Assembly: GCF_000006565.2 (NCBI RefSeq) | Contig: NC_031479.1 | Span: 2,418,001 to 2,482,000 of the forward strand | Reading direction: 5' to 3' | DNA: 64,000 nt | Source of the DNA: Toxoplasma gondii ME49 | Lineage: Eukaryota > Apicomplexa > Conoidasida > Eucoccidiorida > Sarcocystidae | Shown: positions 48,562-59,548 of the stretch, piece by piece | Layout: each line of letters begins with the position of its first letter | How positions within the stretch are numbered: the stretch's first letter is position 1 | The notes under the pieces: generated by a model | Seen by the model: only the letters and a program-made list of their open reading frames with translations | What the model was told of the DNA's origin: nothing | Database searches by the model: none | Made by a program: the position numbers and the translations under genes

Positions 48562-48803
48562 AAGCAAAACCAAATGCCTCGGGAGCTTGAGAAGAGCAAC
48601 AGAGCGAAGAGGACAGCCTACAGCTACTCAACTCAAAAAAGGACTTGCATCACGATCTCAGCCGTCAGGTAGCAATGCGACTGTTTCACGTCTTGGAGCA
48701 TCGTTGCTTTGACTACACAACAGAAGGGCTCGTTGAACGGGAGGACAAGCGACGGTTGCCAGTTCCCAAACCGATTGAGGACTGTTTCAGTTCCTTCTCC
48801 TAG

Positions 48804-49249
48804 TCGCCACTGCGGCGGCGCCCCACGTGCGCGTCTTTCTGCGCACAAACTGGATGCTTTCTCGTCCGCAAAATTCCACGCTTCTTCTTAGCGGACTCCG
48901 TACTACATGTATGCGTGACGCAGACAATCCCTGGACTCTTCTGTTCCAGCGAAGCGCCCAGAACATGTGTGGGGATTCCCCTCTCATACAGCGCACTCTC
49001 ATGTGCCTCACATTGTGCACAAAGCAACCCCTGGGTACTCTTTCGGGACGGTCGAGTTGTGTTGGAGTTCATCGCTTGATGTGAAAAAAGCATATTGCCT
49101 CATTCTGCCCTGAATCGGCGACTTTTAGATACTAGCTAGGTGAAGACTCCTCTGGAACTGCTCCGGGCACCGACACCCGATCGTGGCCCGTGTACAAGCA
49201 CAGTTCAATGTCTGACTACAGACACCACAGCACCTGTATTTCTCTGTGA
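48804..49249 (+). CDS. two phase-matched exons of an unknown gene
   Basis: Exon 48804-49034 follows an excellent acceptor (TTCCTTCTCCTAG) and joins 49140-49249 in phase, ending in TGA. It reads PHVRVFLRTNWMLSRPQN, then Cys-containing text, then a polar tail ending HHSTCISL. Upstream connection is open. A reading frame running from about 48485 to a donor at 48668 would join in phase, which would give the gene on the left a different C-terminus. It could also be a separate small gene whose start was missed. Confidence 0.35.
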
Positions 49250-50544
49250 CAGAATGACGGGTGGGCTTCCTATTTCACACGTCCCCTTAGAAAAGTGGCA
49301 CCCCCGTTCTTATCGCTTGTCGGCTATGGAAGTGCGTGAGGTACTCAGAGCGAACCCGCCCGAGTTTTGCTGAACAGTTCGTAACTTCAAGCGGTGATGA
49401 ACGAACATTTCACACCCGTTCTTCCTTCGCGTAACAGAGAAGTTTGTGCCTTCCATCCGGAGGCACTTTTGTTTTTTCGAAGGGAAACAGCATCAAGCGG
49501 CCGCTTCCACGTAATGAAACGCGTTTAAATTCTCCGCGAGGCTCGGTCTTACTGCCCGAAAACGACAAAAAGAAACACCTCCCTTAGCAGGGAGCAACTT
49601 GAACTTTTCGTCAGCTCATGGAACACGCATTGCAACTCAGCAAGAATTACGAGAGACCGACCGAGCGGGCAGTCCGTGAAAATGGAGAAGGCGTCAAGCA
49701 CATTTCCGCTCTTATACAAAATAGACCATCATGCGCTTGACGATGTTGACGAAGTTGTGCACAGAAGTTCCCCTCACGACAAATAGGTGTTCTTTGCGGA
49801 ATCGTAGTGGAACACGTTCCAGCCAGTCTCGTAGCGGTGGCCATGCTGCAGAGCGGCAAATACACAGCAGCAAACAGCAAAATGAGGGTCCTGTTTCATC
49901 TACATTAGTTCAACTGGATGCACTGGTAAATCCCAACAGAATTCACCCGGAGAAGTGACTTTCTCTGACGTTAACTATTCGCGCGTACCCCCGTCTATGC
50001 GCCAGATCCGCGTATCTCCAAGACGAGTTCTCTCCCTTCCGAAGAAGTTCGTTTGAAAACTGAAAACAAACTCTCTCGGGACTGCGTTGGCTGAACTCCA
50101 GCCTTGGTAACTGTCACTGCGCGCGATTGAAGGAAAGCAGCAACCTGTCTCCACCAAAAACGAAACAACTGTTGATATAGAGATCTGAGTCAACTGAAAT
50201 GTGTACCAGTAGGAATAAATACATCCATCGATGCGCCTGTCCAGCTGAGCATTTTCGGGAGTCGACTGCCGTCTCTATGTAATCACATGTGTCATCGTTG
50301 CTGAAACAAGGAGAAACTTTTCACAGAGGATTTCTAAAGCTCGCAAAAATAAAAACCCACACAACCACTACTCGACCGAAGTGTTTGTCGGTCGGAAGTC
50401 TCTGCAGGAGTCTACACCGAAATCCATGAAAATGTTCGACGCAGCCGCCTGCCGTTTTCTCGAGTAGGGCTTTCAGGCAAGTCCAGAAAGACTCACAGTC
50501 ACTCCGTTTCACTGACAGAGCGGCAAACGAGGAAAGTTGCTGCC
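49250..50544. other. no supported gene
   Basis: Moderate-GC DNA with short open frames only. The minus frame at 49647-49880 has protein-like composition but no splice or start support. It is the 3' flank of the mitochondrial-protein gene to the right. Confidence 0.5.
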
Positions 50545-51048
50545 TTATACCGCGGCTAAGCATGTCACTCTGAAGCTGCAGGTGTCTTGTTTTTCGGCGG
50601 GGTAGAACTGTCCCAACTGCGGTTCACAGGAAAGCTGCAGGGGCTTGTTGCAGACAGTCTGCTCTTCAATGCAACGCTCTGGGAAAGAGCAGCGTTATTT
50701 TGCGCATTTCCCTGAACTTACTTCGCTGTAGTATTTGCTGAGTTCAAGCTTCGTGTGAATGCAGGGTACGGCGAAGAGGAGCACGCACATCGCGATGATG
50801 CCCTTGGTCGGATCTTTTTCGACTCCGGGCTGCACATTCGTCGCCTGGTTACAGATTTCAGTTTGGTACTGAGTCGGTCGCGGCTTCGCAACGAGCATCT
50901 GCACAGTGTTGTCAACTGCGCCAGTGCTGTTGCTACTAAAAAATCGGTTCCTCAGACTTTGGAAAGAATGCGAAACGCCCGGCGCTCGTGCCCAACAGAC
51001 AGGACGCAGAAGCGCCCGAGCAGCTCCCGCTGTGGCTTGAGATAGCAT
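50545..51048 (-). CDS. small mitochondrion-targeted single-pass membrane protein, unknown
   Basis: Exons 50722-51048 and 50545-50616 join in phase (donor GTAAGT, acceptor AACCGCAG), giving 132 residues and TAA. If the intron is retained the protein would end eight residues later in a different tail. The N-terminus is a classic mitochondrial presequence: no acidic residues, many Arg/Ser/Ala (MLSQATAGAARALLRPVCW, then SLRNRFFSS). A single hydrophobic helix follows (GIIAMCVLLFAVPCIHTKLE), then a polar C-terminus with YYSELGQFYPAEKQDTCS. Size and topology are those of supernumerary subunits of respiratory complexes or ATP synthase, many of which are lineage-specific in Apicomplexa. No family is assigned. 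The ATG at 51048 is the first that begins the presequence. Confidence 0.6.
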
Positions 51049-53426
51049 CTTGTTCTCAGAAAGACGGGCAAACGCAGTTTCGGTCGGAAGTGAAAATCTA
51101 TCTGGCCTTCCGGGATGCCAGAAACTGCAGGATAGGACCTCGTTTGTCCCGAGGAACGCGTTTGCAGAGAAATCGACGCGGCAGAAACTCCCGCGTCGCG
51201 CACAGGGCAAAATGGAGGGACGGTGGTTGTCGCACAGCAGAAGTTTCATTCACGAAGCATGAATTTTGTCCACGGAGAACCCTTTTTTCATAGTACAACC
51301 GCATGCAAAGGAGAACGGAAATTCCTTGCCAACGGCAAATACTGGTTTCACCGCTGTGGTGTCTCACTACCGCTCCTCGGCGTGTATTCGGGGGAAGCCT
51401 CGCGGTCTCCCAAGCTGTGCACCCTCGAGCTGCAATATCGTAAGGGAGTTGTCTTCAGCTTCGCTTTCCTCTTTTTATTCCGCCACTTTCCGCATCTCCA
51501 AACCTGTCAATTCAAGAACGAATTACCTCAGTTCCCGTCGGGGCCTTCTGACCCATCTCCACAGAGTGCCAGTAGCAAGAACAGGAGGAACCGATCGCGG
51601 GTGAAACTCTCGCGCGACTTCCGACACAAATTTCTGGATTACCGCCTTCTATCCAGTACGTTCTCACTACAGTACATCTGCACTGCAATGTTAGCTAAGG
51701 CCAGTGAAAAGCGAAAGGAGGAGCGTGGTAGCGACCTAGGCCGCAGAAGTCCCTAAACCGCGCTACATGGAAAGCACGTTCTAAGGAACGAGACAAACTA
51801 ACCTGTTGGATTTTCGTCGTTGTGAAAACATAACCTGTTAGAAGGTGTTTGGAGGATAGCAATAACAAAGCGTTTCTCTTCGACCTGTGGATGTGTCTCC
51901 TATGATTCGTACTGGGCTGTCTCATCAGTAGTTCGTGTCAGGAACTCTAGGTTGGGAAGAGGGGTTCTTCCACCTTGATTCACGACAGTGCCGCTAGGAG
52001 CGAGTCTGGAAAAGACCGGGTGGCATGCCACAAGGACTGATGGATAGGTTAAAAAACGGCACAGCGGAGTTAAGCGGTATGACGACCAAACTTTACACTG
52101 GATACGTTTTAGTGCTCGCTTCTTCCACACACAGCTCCTTCGTTGTTAAATGGGCGTTGTTCCAGTTCTCTTCGTTAAGTTCCTGCTGTCGTTGAAGCCT
52201 ATATAGCATGCCCGCGAACTTCACTATGACGTCTAGGCTCATCGGCACTGGGGAAGAAGGTCGGAATGACTTGGACTGTGGACAGATATCCGCGTCCACT
52301 TTTAACAGGATACTTTTCGTAATTGCGTGCATCGTGCAACTTCTTCTGGATCGCAAGGATCGGGAAGTGGCTTTAAGCTGTTTTGAACTGAGTTGCCGTC
52401 CAAGGCATAAGGTAAAAGGCAGAAGAGACAAAACGTGAACTTGGATGGCGCACTCGACTTCAAGTGCGGTATCTATCCCTGCAGGGTCGGTAGAAGCTTT
52501 TGCATGTAACGAGAAGGCACGTCAAGCTACGATCATGCAATCTACAAAAACAGGCTAGATGAAGTGCACTACAAAGGATGGTCTTCCTGTTACATCATAC
52601 ACGTCCTTCTGTGATTCTTTCGCTCGTGAACGCGGAAAGGACACACGCTTGAGCCCCTCTAAACACGAAAGCCGTTGAGAAATGCAAATGCTGTTGAGTT
52701 TTTCTGAAAGGAAAGACGACGGCGGGGACTTTTAAATGTCCTCGCGGCCAAGGCTGGAATATGAGTGCTCCAGAAACATCCCTATTCCTCGTCTCAGCGA
52801 AGGTCTTTGCTGAAGATGCTCAAGCGAATTTCCACTTTCTGCCACAGCGCCATTCCCGCAACTCAGTGCGGTAGTGCGGTAGTGACAGCGACAAACCCCA
52901 ATTTCGAAGGAAAGCACTTAAACACAAGTCAACTAAAACTGATTGTTGCGGCAAAATAAGGTCGGGCAAACGCCCCACCTGTGCTGCCTTTCGGCGGCTC
53001 GCGTCATCGCGACACCGTCCCGTTCCCTCTTGATAAAAAACTTTTCCTTACGGCAGCTGACAGTTGACACGTCTACGGATGAAACGCGTGAACCAGATGC
53101 ATTGCTAGAAAAGCAACGCTTTCAGAAACACACGGAAAACGCACTTTACAGCAAAGACGTCGTAGATGGAAGTAGGCACAGAGAAACATTTCCGCGTCTA
53201 AACCCTACGCCTCTCTCGGCGTAGAAGTGTCGCCGCCACACCGTTTTTGTTCGCTGCCGGTATGGAGCAGACGAACATGCGCGAATACTTCTGTGCACAT
53301 TCATACAGAGAGACGTTTGTGCGATTTTACGAAGATGCGCAGTTTCTACAGAACGCCTGAAGCGTTGCTGCACTCTGTGCCGAGCTCCCGCGCTGGGTGC
53401 GTTTCTAAATCTGCTTCTCTCTGCGT
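51049..53426. other. no confident gene; one protein-like minus frame
   Basis: Mostly featureless lower-GC DNA. The minus frame 52093-52431 (about 112 codons) has protein-like text (PMSLDVIVKFAGMLYRLQ) and an acceptor-like GGCAACTCAG inside its start. The minus frame 52732-52917 could be an upstream exon. Neither has enough support to call. The open plus frame at 51223-51756 is pyrimidine-derived in part. Confidence 0.35.
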
Positions 53427-56400
53427 TCATTCCTCTCTGGCTTTCGCTGCTTTCTGTCGTCTCTCTTTGATTAGCTGGACTGCACGAGCTAATCGGGCGT
53501 TCGTTTCCTTCATTTGTCTCAAAACCGGAGACACAGAGGCAGCTTCGTTTCTGAATTTCCTCAGCACTTCCATGTCGATCGTGCCTCGATGTGCAGAACG
53601 CAAAGCGTCAAACAGAACTTGCGGAGAAAACGCGACGTTTGCGACGCTGCGATCTCTGTGCATTCTAACCGAACCTGCGTTGTCTCTACACCTGACTTGC
53701 CGCGAAGCCGGAACGCTGAGCAGTCTCTTCTGCCCTTCCTCTCTGCAGGCAGACTCGGGATTCGACTCACGCGCCTCCCTGTCTTCCACTTCGTAGACGA
53801 ACACAGACTGTTTCTCCACGCGATTCTGTTCCCTGTCTTCAGAAACGTCTGTCGCCTGTTCATCTTCGGCGAACGAGGCGATGCGCGACGAAGAACTCGT
53901 GATGTCTTGAACTGAAGCAACGGAACCCAGGGGCGAAGGAGAGAGATCAGGCGAAAGACACGCAGGAGACGGTGAAGACCAAGGTGACCAGGGACCTGAA
54001 AGAGGCACCGTGGAGCAGAACGAGTCGGAGCGCGTCGAGAGAGCTCTGGAAACGAGAGAGGAAGTCTGAGACATGGAATCAAAACCGAAATCCGTCCTCT
54101 GTCTCTTTCTCTCGCCAGCCTCGCTGCTGGTCCCCACGACGACCATTGAAAGTTGAGACACCAGCGGAGAACGAGAACGCCTGGAGGCTGAAGACGAACC
54201 ACTCGACTCCAGTTGAACAGAATCGCCTCCACACTCTTTCCTTTTTTCTCCACCGTGCGTCCGTTTTCCTGATGAAACATCAACGGCAACCTGCCCTCGT
54301 CTTCGCCTCTCTTCTCTTCTTTCCTCGACACTGTTTTCTCTCGGCCCAGATCTCCGACGCTTTGCTCCTGTCGCTCTTCCTTCCCTCTGCAGTCTTTCTC
54401 CTGTTTCGTCGTCGCACAGGTCCACGACTTCTGGTGTACAGACACGCGCCGTCGCCTCTCTTCTCTCTCTCGTCTTCTCTCTCCAAGGTAAATTTCCCTC
54501 TCCTGCGCCATCGCCCCTGTTCGCGCCTCGAGGGCCACCGTCCTCGTCTGTTTTTCCCCCGGGCAACGACGCACTGCCTCTGGCCTCCCCTCGCTCGATC
54601 CTCTGCGCCGCTGCGCAAGCCATGTTGTCCTCTGTGCACCGCGTCTCCTCCGCGATGCAACGAAGAGCTCTCGCTTCTGCTCCTTTTTCTCTCTCTTCTT
54701 CTCCTTCCCTCCCTTCTCCTTCTTCTGCTCTCTCTTCTTCTTCTTTCTCTGCCTTTCCTTCTCTCTTTTCTTCTCGTTCTCCGTTTCGCTCTTCTGCTCT
54801 CTTCCTTTCCTCGGTGCATGCGTCTGGAGGCCGAGTTGACATCGCCACTCCATTTCTCCCCGACGGCGAAGAGCAGGCGGAAGAGCCTTCTGCCGCAGAG
54901 GCGCGAGAAGCAGGCCGAGAAGCTGGGAGCTCGCCAGCCGAGAGACTAGAAGACGAGAGCGAAGGAGAAGACTTGCCGTTTGTCTGCGTTGCGTGAACAG
55001 GCGAGGCAGACACACCCCGAGGACGATGCAAAAAAGCAGGTTTCTCCTGCGGGGGAGGAAGGTCCGATCGCGGACGCGAGAAATGAGCTCTCGTCGCGAT
55101 GCGACCATCGAAGAGAGACAGACAGGCGCCCGCGGAAGGAGCAGGAGACGCGCGGGGAGGCCGACGAGGGAAGAGATCCGACAGGAAGGAACACGGAGAC
55201 GACCAAGGAGAGACGCAGGACGTCGGTCGAGCCGAGAGGCTTCCAGAAGTATGCGGAACGGAGACGAGAGGATAAATTGCCGAAAGGAGAAGGCAGGGAA
55301 GCGAAGACGCCAGCCAGAAGGCGAGTCGAGGAACGGGTCGAACTTCGACGTAAGTGCCTGGAGGAAGCAACGCATGCAAACCGACAAGTGGGGGAGAGAA
55401 AGCGAGAGAACAGAAGAGAGAAATCAAAGCCTGCGAGAGAAGCGAAGAGTGAAAGTGGAGGCGAAGACGCGCGACAAGACGCAAGAAACACTCTGGAAAC
55501 GGACGCACGAACGAGAGGCGAGAAAACTGAACGCCGCCCTCCAGATCGTGAAACTCAATTCAGTAGCCTCCTCCTAGAACGAGCACTCATCTACAGCGTC
55601 GATGGCTGTTGTGTTTTTTACGATTTTTTGCGTCACATTGTCTGTTGCTTTCTCGATCCTCGCATTTCCGGCTGACTGCATTTCACACGGCGAGCGACAG
55701 CGAGAAGTCGTGGACGGGAGGTGAGCGAGCGCGCAGTCGTCCGCGAAGGGAGGAGACAGCAAGCGATGTCTTGACATACTTTGTATGTTTCGCATCATCA
55801 CCAGTAAAGCGTCAACATCCCCAGATGTGCAGCGATCCCAGGGCGCCCCTGTGCTGGCCCAGTGTTTCTCAATTAACTGGCACCACAGAGTCTCCGCCTC
55901 CACCTGCCTCGCGTCCTGTCTCCCTTCTCCTGCGACCTTCTGCAGGTTGTGAGCTTTCATGTAGCGCCCACCACCGTCCTCAGAACCGGCGACTGTCTGT
56001 GGTCGTGTGAACAATGCTTCTCTCTGTCTCTCTCCTGCCGTTCTCGCTCTTCCCTCAGCTTCTTTGTCTCCCTTGTCAGCCGTCACTAGCGTTCCTCCAT
56101 CTGCAGCTTCTCTTCCTCGCCTTCGTTCTCCCTCTTCTGTGCCCCTGTTCCTGCTGTCTCCTCCGCTCTTCCTCTCTTCACTCGGTTTGTCTCCACTTTT
56201 CCTTTCTCCGACTGTCGGCGCAACACCCGGGCAGAGAGTCGAGCGGGAAGCAGCCCTGTGGCGACGCCGTCCAACGCTGCGCCGGCTCGCTCGGTTTCTT
56301 GCCTTGCAAGCAGCAGGACCAGAAGAAAGAGAAGAAGAGAGAGAACTGCCGGAACCTTGAGGACGGGGGAAGGAAGAAGCATAAGGTAGGTGTACAGACG

Positions 56401-57160
56401 ACGAAGCGGCAGGCACTGAAGACGCCGGCCGAGGTGGAGAGAACGAGGAAGAAAGGACAGCCGGACTTGGAGACGGGGGTTTCAGAGCCGCAAGAACAGT
56501 TGAGACGCCGTCAGTGAGCAGCAGGAGAAGAACATCTGTCCGAGTCGCATGCTTCTTCACAGCTAACAACCTGCAGGGGAAGAAGTCCATGTCTCTTAAA
56601 TCCGCAGACAGATGCGCCATCTGCAGATCATGGCAGTTTGATCGCGACCAGAAGTCACACGGCGACGACGAAAACGGATGGGAGGGTGCTACGCAGGCCG
56701 AGGAAGAAGTTGAGGAACGCGGGGGGTGGAAGCCGTTCGGAGAGGCTGAAGAGTTGCGGTTTGGTTGCTGCATGAGAGACGAGCTGAGAGAAACCTCCGC
56801 CTGTCGCCTGGATCGGAAAGAACCTCTTTCTGCGATCTGCGCTGTCGTCGGCAATCCAGTTTCCGAGTCGGCCTTCTTCCTGTCGACCGCGTCTTTGCTT
56901 CCGTTTCCCCCCTCCACTCTGTGGCTCTGGACTCCGTCTCTCTCTCCGTTTTCCCTTCGCATGCCTGCCGCAGCTTCGTTCGCCGCGTTCTCCCCTTCTC
57001 CTCTATCGCCGCTCTCTTTTCGCCAGCCGCATTCTTCTTGTTCCTCGTCCGACGAGAGAGCTTGCGTTGCCTCGAAGAGAAGTCTGTTTCGCGTTTCGAT
57101 CAAGAGAAGGTGCTCAGTCACCTCTCGTATCCACCCAGACTGCGGTAGCTTCTCTCCCAT
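53427..57160 (-). CDS. large disordered protein with possible OB-like segment, function unknown
   Basis: Two exons, 55780-57160 and 53427-55357, join in phase (donor GTATGT, acceptor CTTCCTCCAG), giving 1,103 residues. I chose ATG 57160 (context GTGAAGATGG); the frame is open further upstream without an ATG. Residues 1-30 are helical and conserved-looking (GWIREVTEHLLLIETRNRLL). Residues 190-228 (MDFFPCRLLAVKKHATRTDV, LLLLLTDGVSTVLAALKP) resemble the beta strands of an OB fold as in RMI1/TDRD3. This is suggestive only. Another structured segment precedes the splice (ETLWCQLIEKHWASTGAPWD). The rest is Ser/Arg/Glu-rich, with a highly charged run in the second exon and basic clusters (TGAKRRRSGP) that could be nuclear localisation signals. 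The C-terminus is a predicted coiled coil (LRQMKETNARLARAVQLIKE). It is divergent from the CAP-G gene at 59549. Confidence 0.65.
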
Positions 57161-59548
57161 CTTCACCTCGCGTCTTGGTTCCCGCTGCGGGTCAGCACAA
57201 GTCTTGCTAGGTCGCTTCGCGGCCTTCCTTCCTGCGACGTCTCTGCTGCTGCTGTGTTCTCCAGCGCGCTGCAACTTCAGACGGCTCCTTCTCTTCCATG
57301 CATGGACTCCTCTCCTCTCGATCTTTGAGACGGAGACGGCACAGACCCTCGAGCGGCCGAACGCGACTGCGGAACCGCTGCGGCTTGCTCTTGGCCAGCT
57401 GGACGCAGAAAGCGTCCACTACCGACCCCGGAGTATGTCGTCCTTCTGCTTCGTTGCCGTCGTCTCTCTCCATCTGCGCTTGGCGTCTCCCGGCCATGTA
57501 GCGCCTGAGCATCCTGCCGACGTTTTTGGAGCGACTCCGCTGGACGTACGGAGCCGAGGCAGTGCGGAAGACGAGAGAGAGAGGAAACTACACGACGGTG
57601 GACAGCCAGTGCCTCGCTCTTCTTGGCTCGGTGCGCCTGCGTCGCTCCCAGCTCTCCTTCGTCGTTTCGGTTTTTTTAAGTCTCCGGAGGAGACGCGTTA
57701 CGCTTGTGCATACAGTCCAGCCGCCAGAGAGCAACAAGCATGCGTTGCAAGTGGAAATTCACTCCAAAGAGCGCCCCCAGACATGCGGCGCCAGTAAGGC
57801 AGAGGCTGGCTCGGGGAACGAGGTGTACGGCCGGGGGGTCCCGTTGAGAGATCGCACCGGGCAAGCGGAGAGGAGAGAGGCGGACAGCAGGGAGGAGCGA
57901 AAAAGGAAGAAGATCGCAGGGACGAACTGCATGCCGCGCGGAATCGAAGAGCAGACACAAGGAGAGAATCATACTTCGACTTGCCTCCGCAGGGATGGCC
58001 GCGAAATTGACTGAGGGGTCGACGCACGGCGAGTGCCAAACACAGCAAACTTGGATTTCGTTCGCTTTCCTACTTTCCATCCAAGCATGTCGCCTCCTTC
58101 GAAGTCGCGTAGGTCCCGCTTCGACGTTTCTCCCCAACAAGAGGAACACGAAGACGGAAGTGCGACTCGGCGCCGGTCAAGACATCCGGTGACTTAAAAC
58201 AGATTTTTTCCTGCGCGCCCTTGTCCCTTTGTTTCTTGGGGCGGGCGCCGGAGTTCTCACCCGCAGCCGGACACCCCTTTCTCCGTTCGAGATTCACACT
58301 CTTCTTCGAGGCGCCCTCGACAAGGATCCGCCTCAAAAAAAGACGCGAAAGAAGCTGGACAGAGCCACTGCACACCGCATCTGCGTCACTCTCGGGGTGT
58401 CTCGTCCCTGTCGTCCGCCTCGACTTGGCAGTTAAGAAGCGTAAGAAGCGCGAGCGGAACCTCTTGAAAACTGCACAGGGGGACACTGGAGAGCGGCGCC
58501 GAGAAGTCGAGCGTCCAGGGACTAGGCTTTTCTAAACTTTATCTCTCAACAGCTGCGACCTCCTTCACCCCCCTGTCTCCCTTTCGCCGCCGCGGCAGAC
58601 CGTCGAACAGACGCTGACACCTGCGCGCTGTCGGCGGCGGAGAGAAGGGTGAACAGGGCAAGAGAGAGCTCGACGGAGACGAGCCAACTCGAAAAGAGGA
58701 GCCTCAAGGCAAAAAACAAAGAGATGTCTGCCTTTGTGTAGTAGCGGAGCTGTTCTTCTCGCTGAAGCGCCGAGAAAGCCACCCGATCCGTCGATTCGCG
58801 CGGCCAGGAGAACGCGCGAGCGTCGGAGAGACAGCGGGTGTTGTGGAGGGTACCAGCAGTTTAGCAGAAGCGAGGGCGTAAGAAAGAGTGAGAAAGAACA
58901 TGGAAAAGCGTCCTCCCTGGAAAGAGACAAGAGTCTTGTGAGAGAGGAATGTCAGGAGAGGGAGATGCAAAGAGAAGGACGAAGCGCGTCCTCGATTCCT
59001 TTCTGTTTCCTCAGACCCGGGACCGGCGCACTGAAGAAGACGCAGCAACCGGAGGTCAGAGAGACGGCGACTGAGAATTTCGTGGAAACCTCGCAGATAT
59101 GGAGATACGAGATGAAAAGAGAGAACTCAGAGTGTCTCGAGACTCCCTGCGCTGACCACCGTCTCTTTGAAGGTTGAGGAATTACCATAGACTCGAAAAA
59201 CTCCCGCTCGACGCCAGGGGGGTCAGGCTGTCTTCTCACTCTCGCGACTTTTATTTTGTGCGTGTGTGTGTCTCCCTCTCGGTTTTTATCGGCTCTCTTC
59301 TCGCGTAGCTCTTTCTCGCTCGCAAAACTTTCTTCTCTATCTCCAGGGTATCATCGTGGCACCCCTTTGGTCTTTTGCTCCCTTCTCCGTAACCACCGAT
59401 CTTCGCTCTTTCCTCCGTCGTCTCTCTCTTCACTGCCTTTCCTCTCTTTTCACTGCCTTTCCTCTCTTTTCACTGCCTCGCCTTCGTCTTCTCCACTTTT
59501 CCTTTGCCGCGTCTTTCTTTTGAGTCCCTTTTTGTTTCTTCCGTCGCG
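57161..59548. other. divergent promoter region
   Basis: About 2.4 kb between the minus-strand disordered-protein gene and the plus-strand CAP-G gene. Open frames on both strands overlap heavily and none has splice support. 59.25-59.5 kb is pyrimidine-rich with repeated CTCTTTTCACTGCCTTTC units, probably CAP-G 5'-UTR. Confidence 0.5.

Noticed and set aside
38900..53400. Lower-GC block as inserted organellar (mitochondrial or apicoplast) DNA
   Set aside because: Its GC is not low enough for apicoplast DNA, it contains intron-bearing genes with phase-matched exons, and I recognised no cob, cox or rRNA fragment. A similarity search would be needed to exclude short insertions.
53561..55387. 608-codon minus frame rich in Lys/Arg/Glu
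   Set aside because: Shifted-frame shadow of the second exon of the disordered protein. Only the other frame joins the upstream exon in phase and ends in a coherent coiled coil.
56514..57797. 427-codon plus-strand frame antisense to the disordered-protein gene
   Set aside because: No domain, no splice context, and composition mirrors the minus-strand exon.
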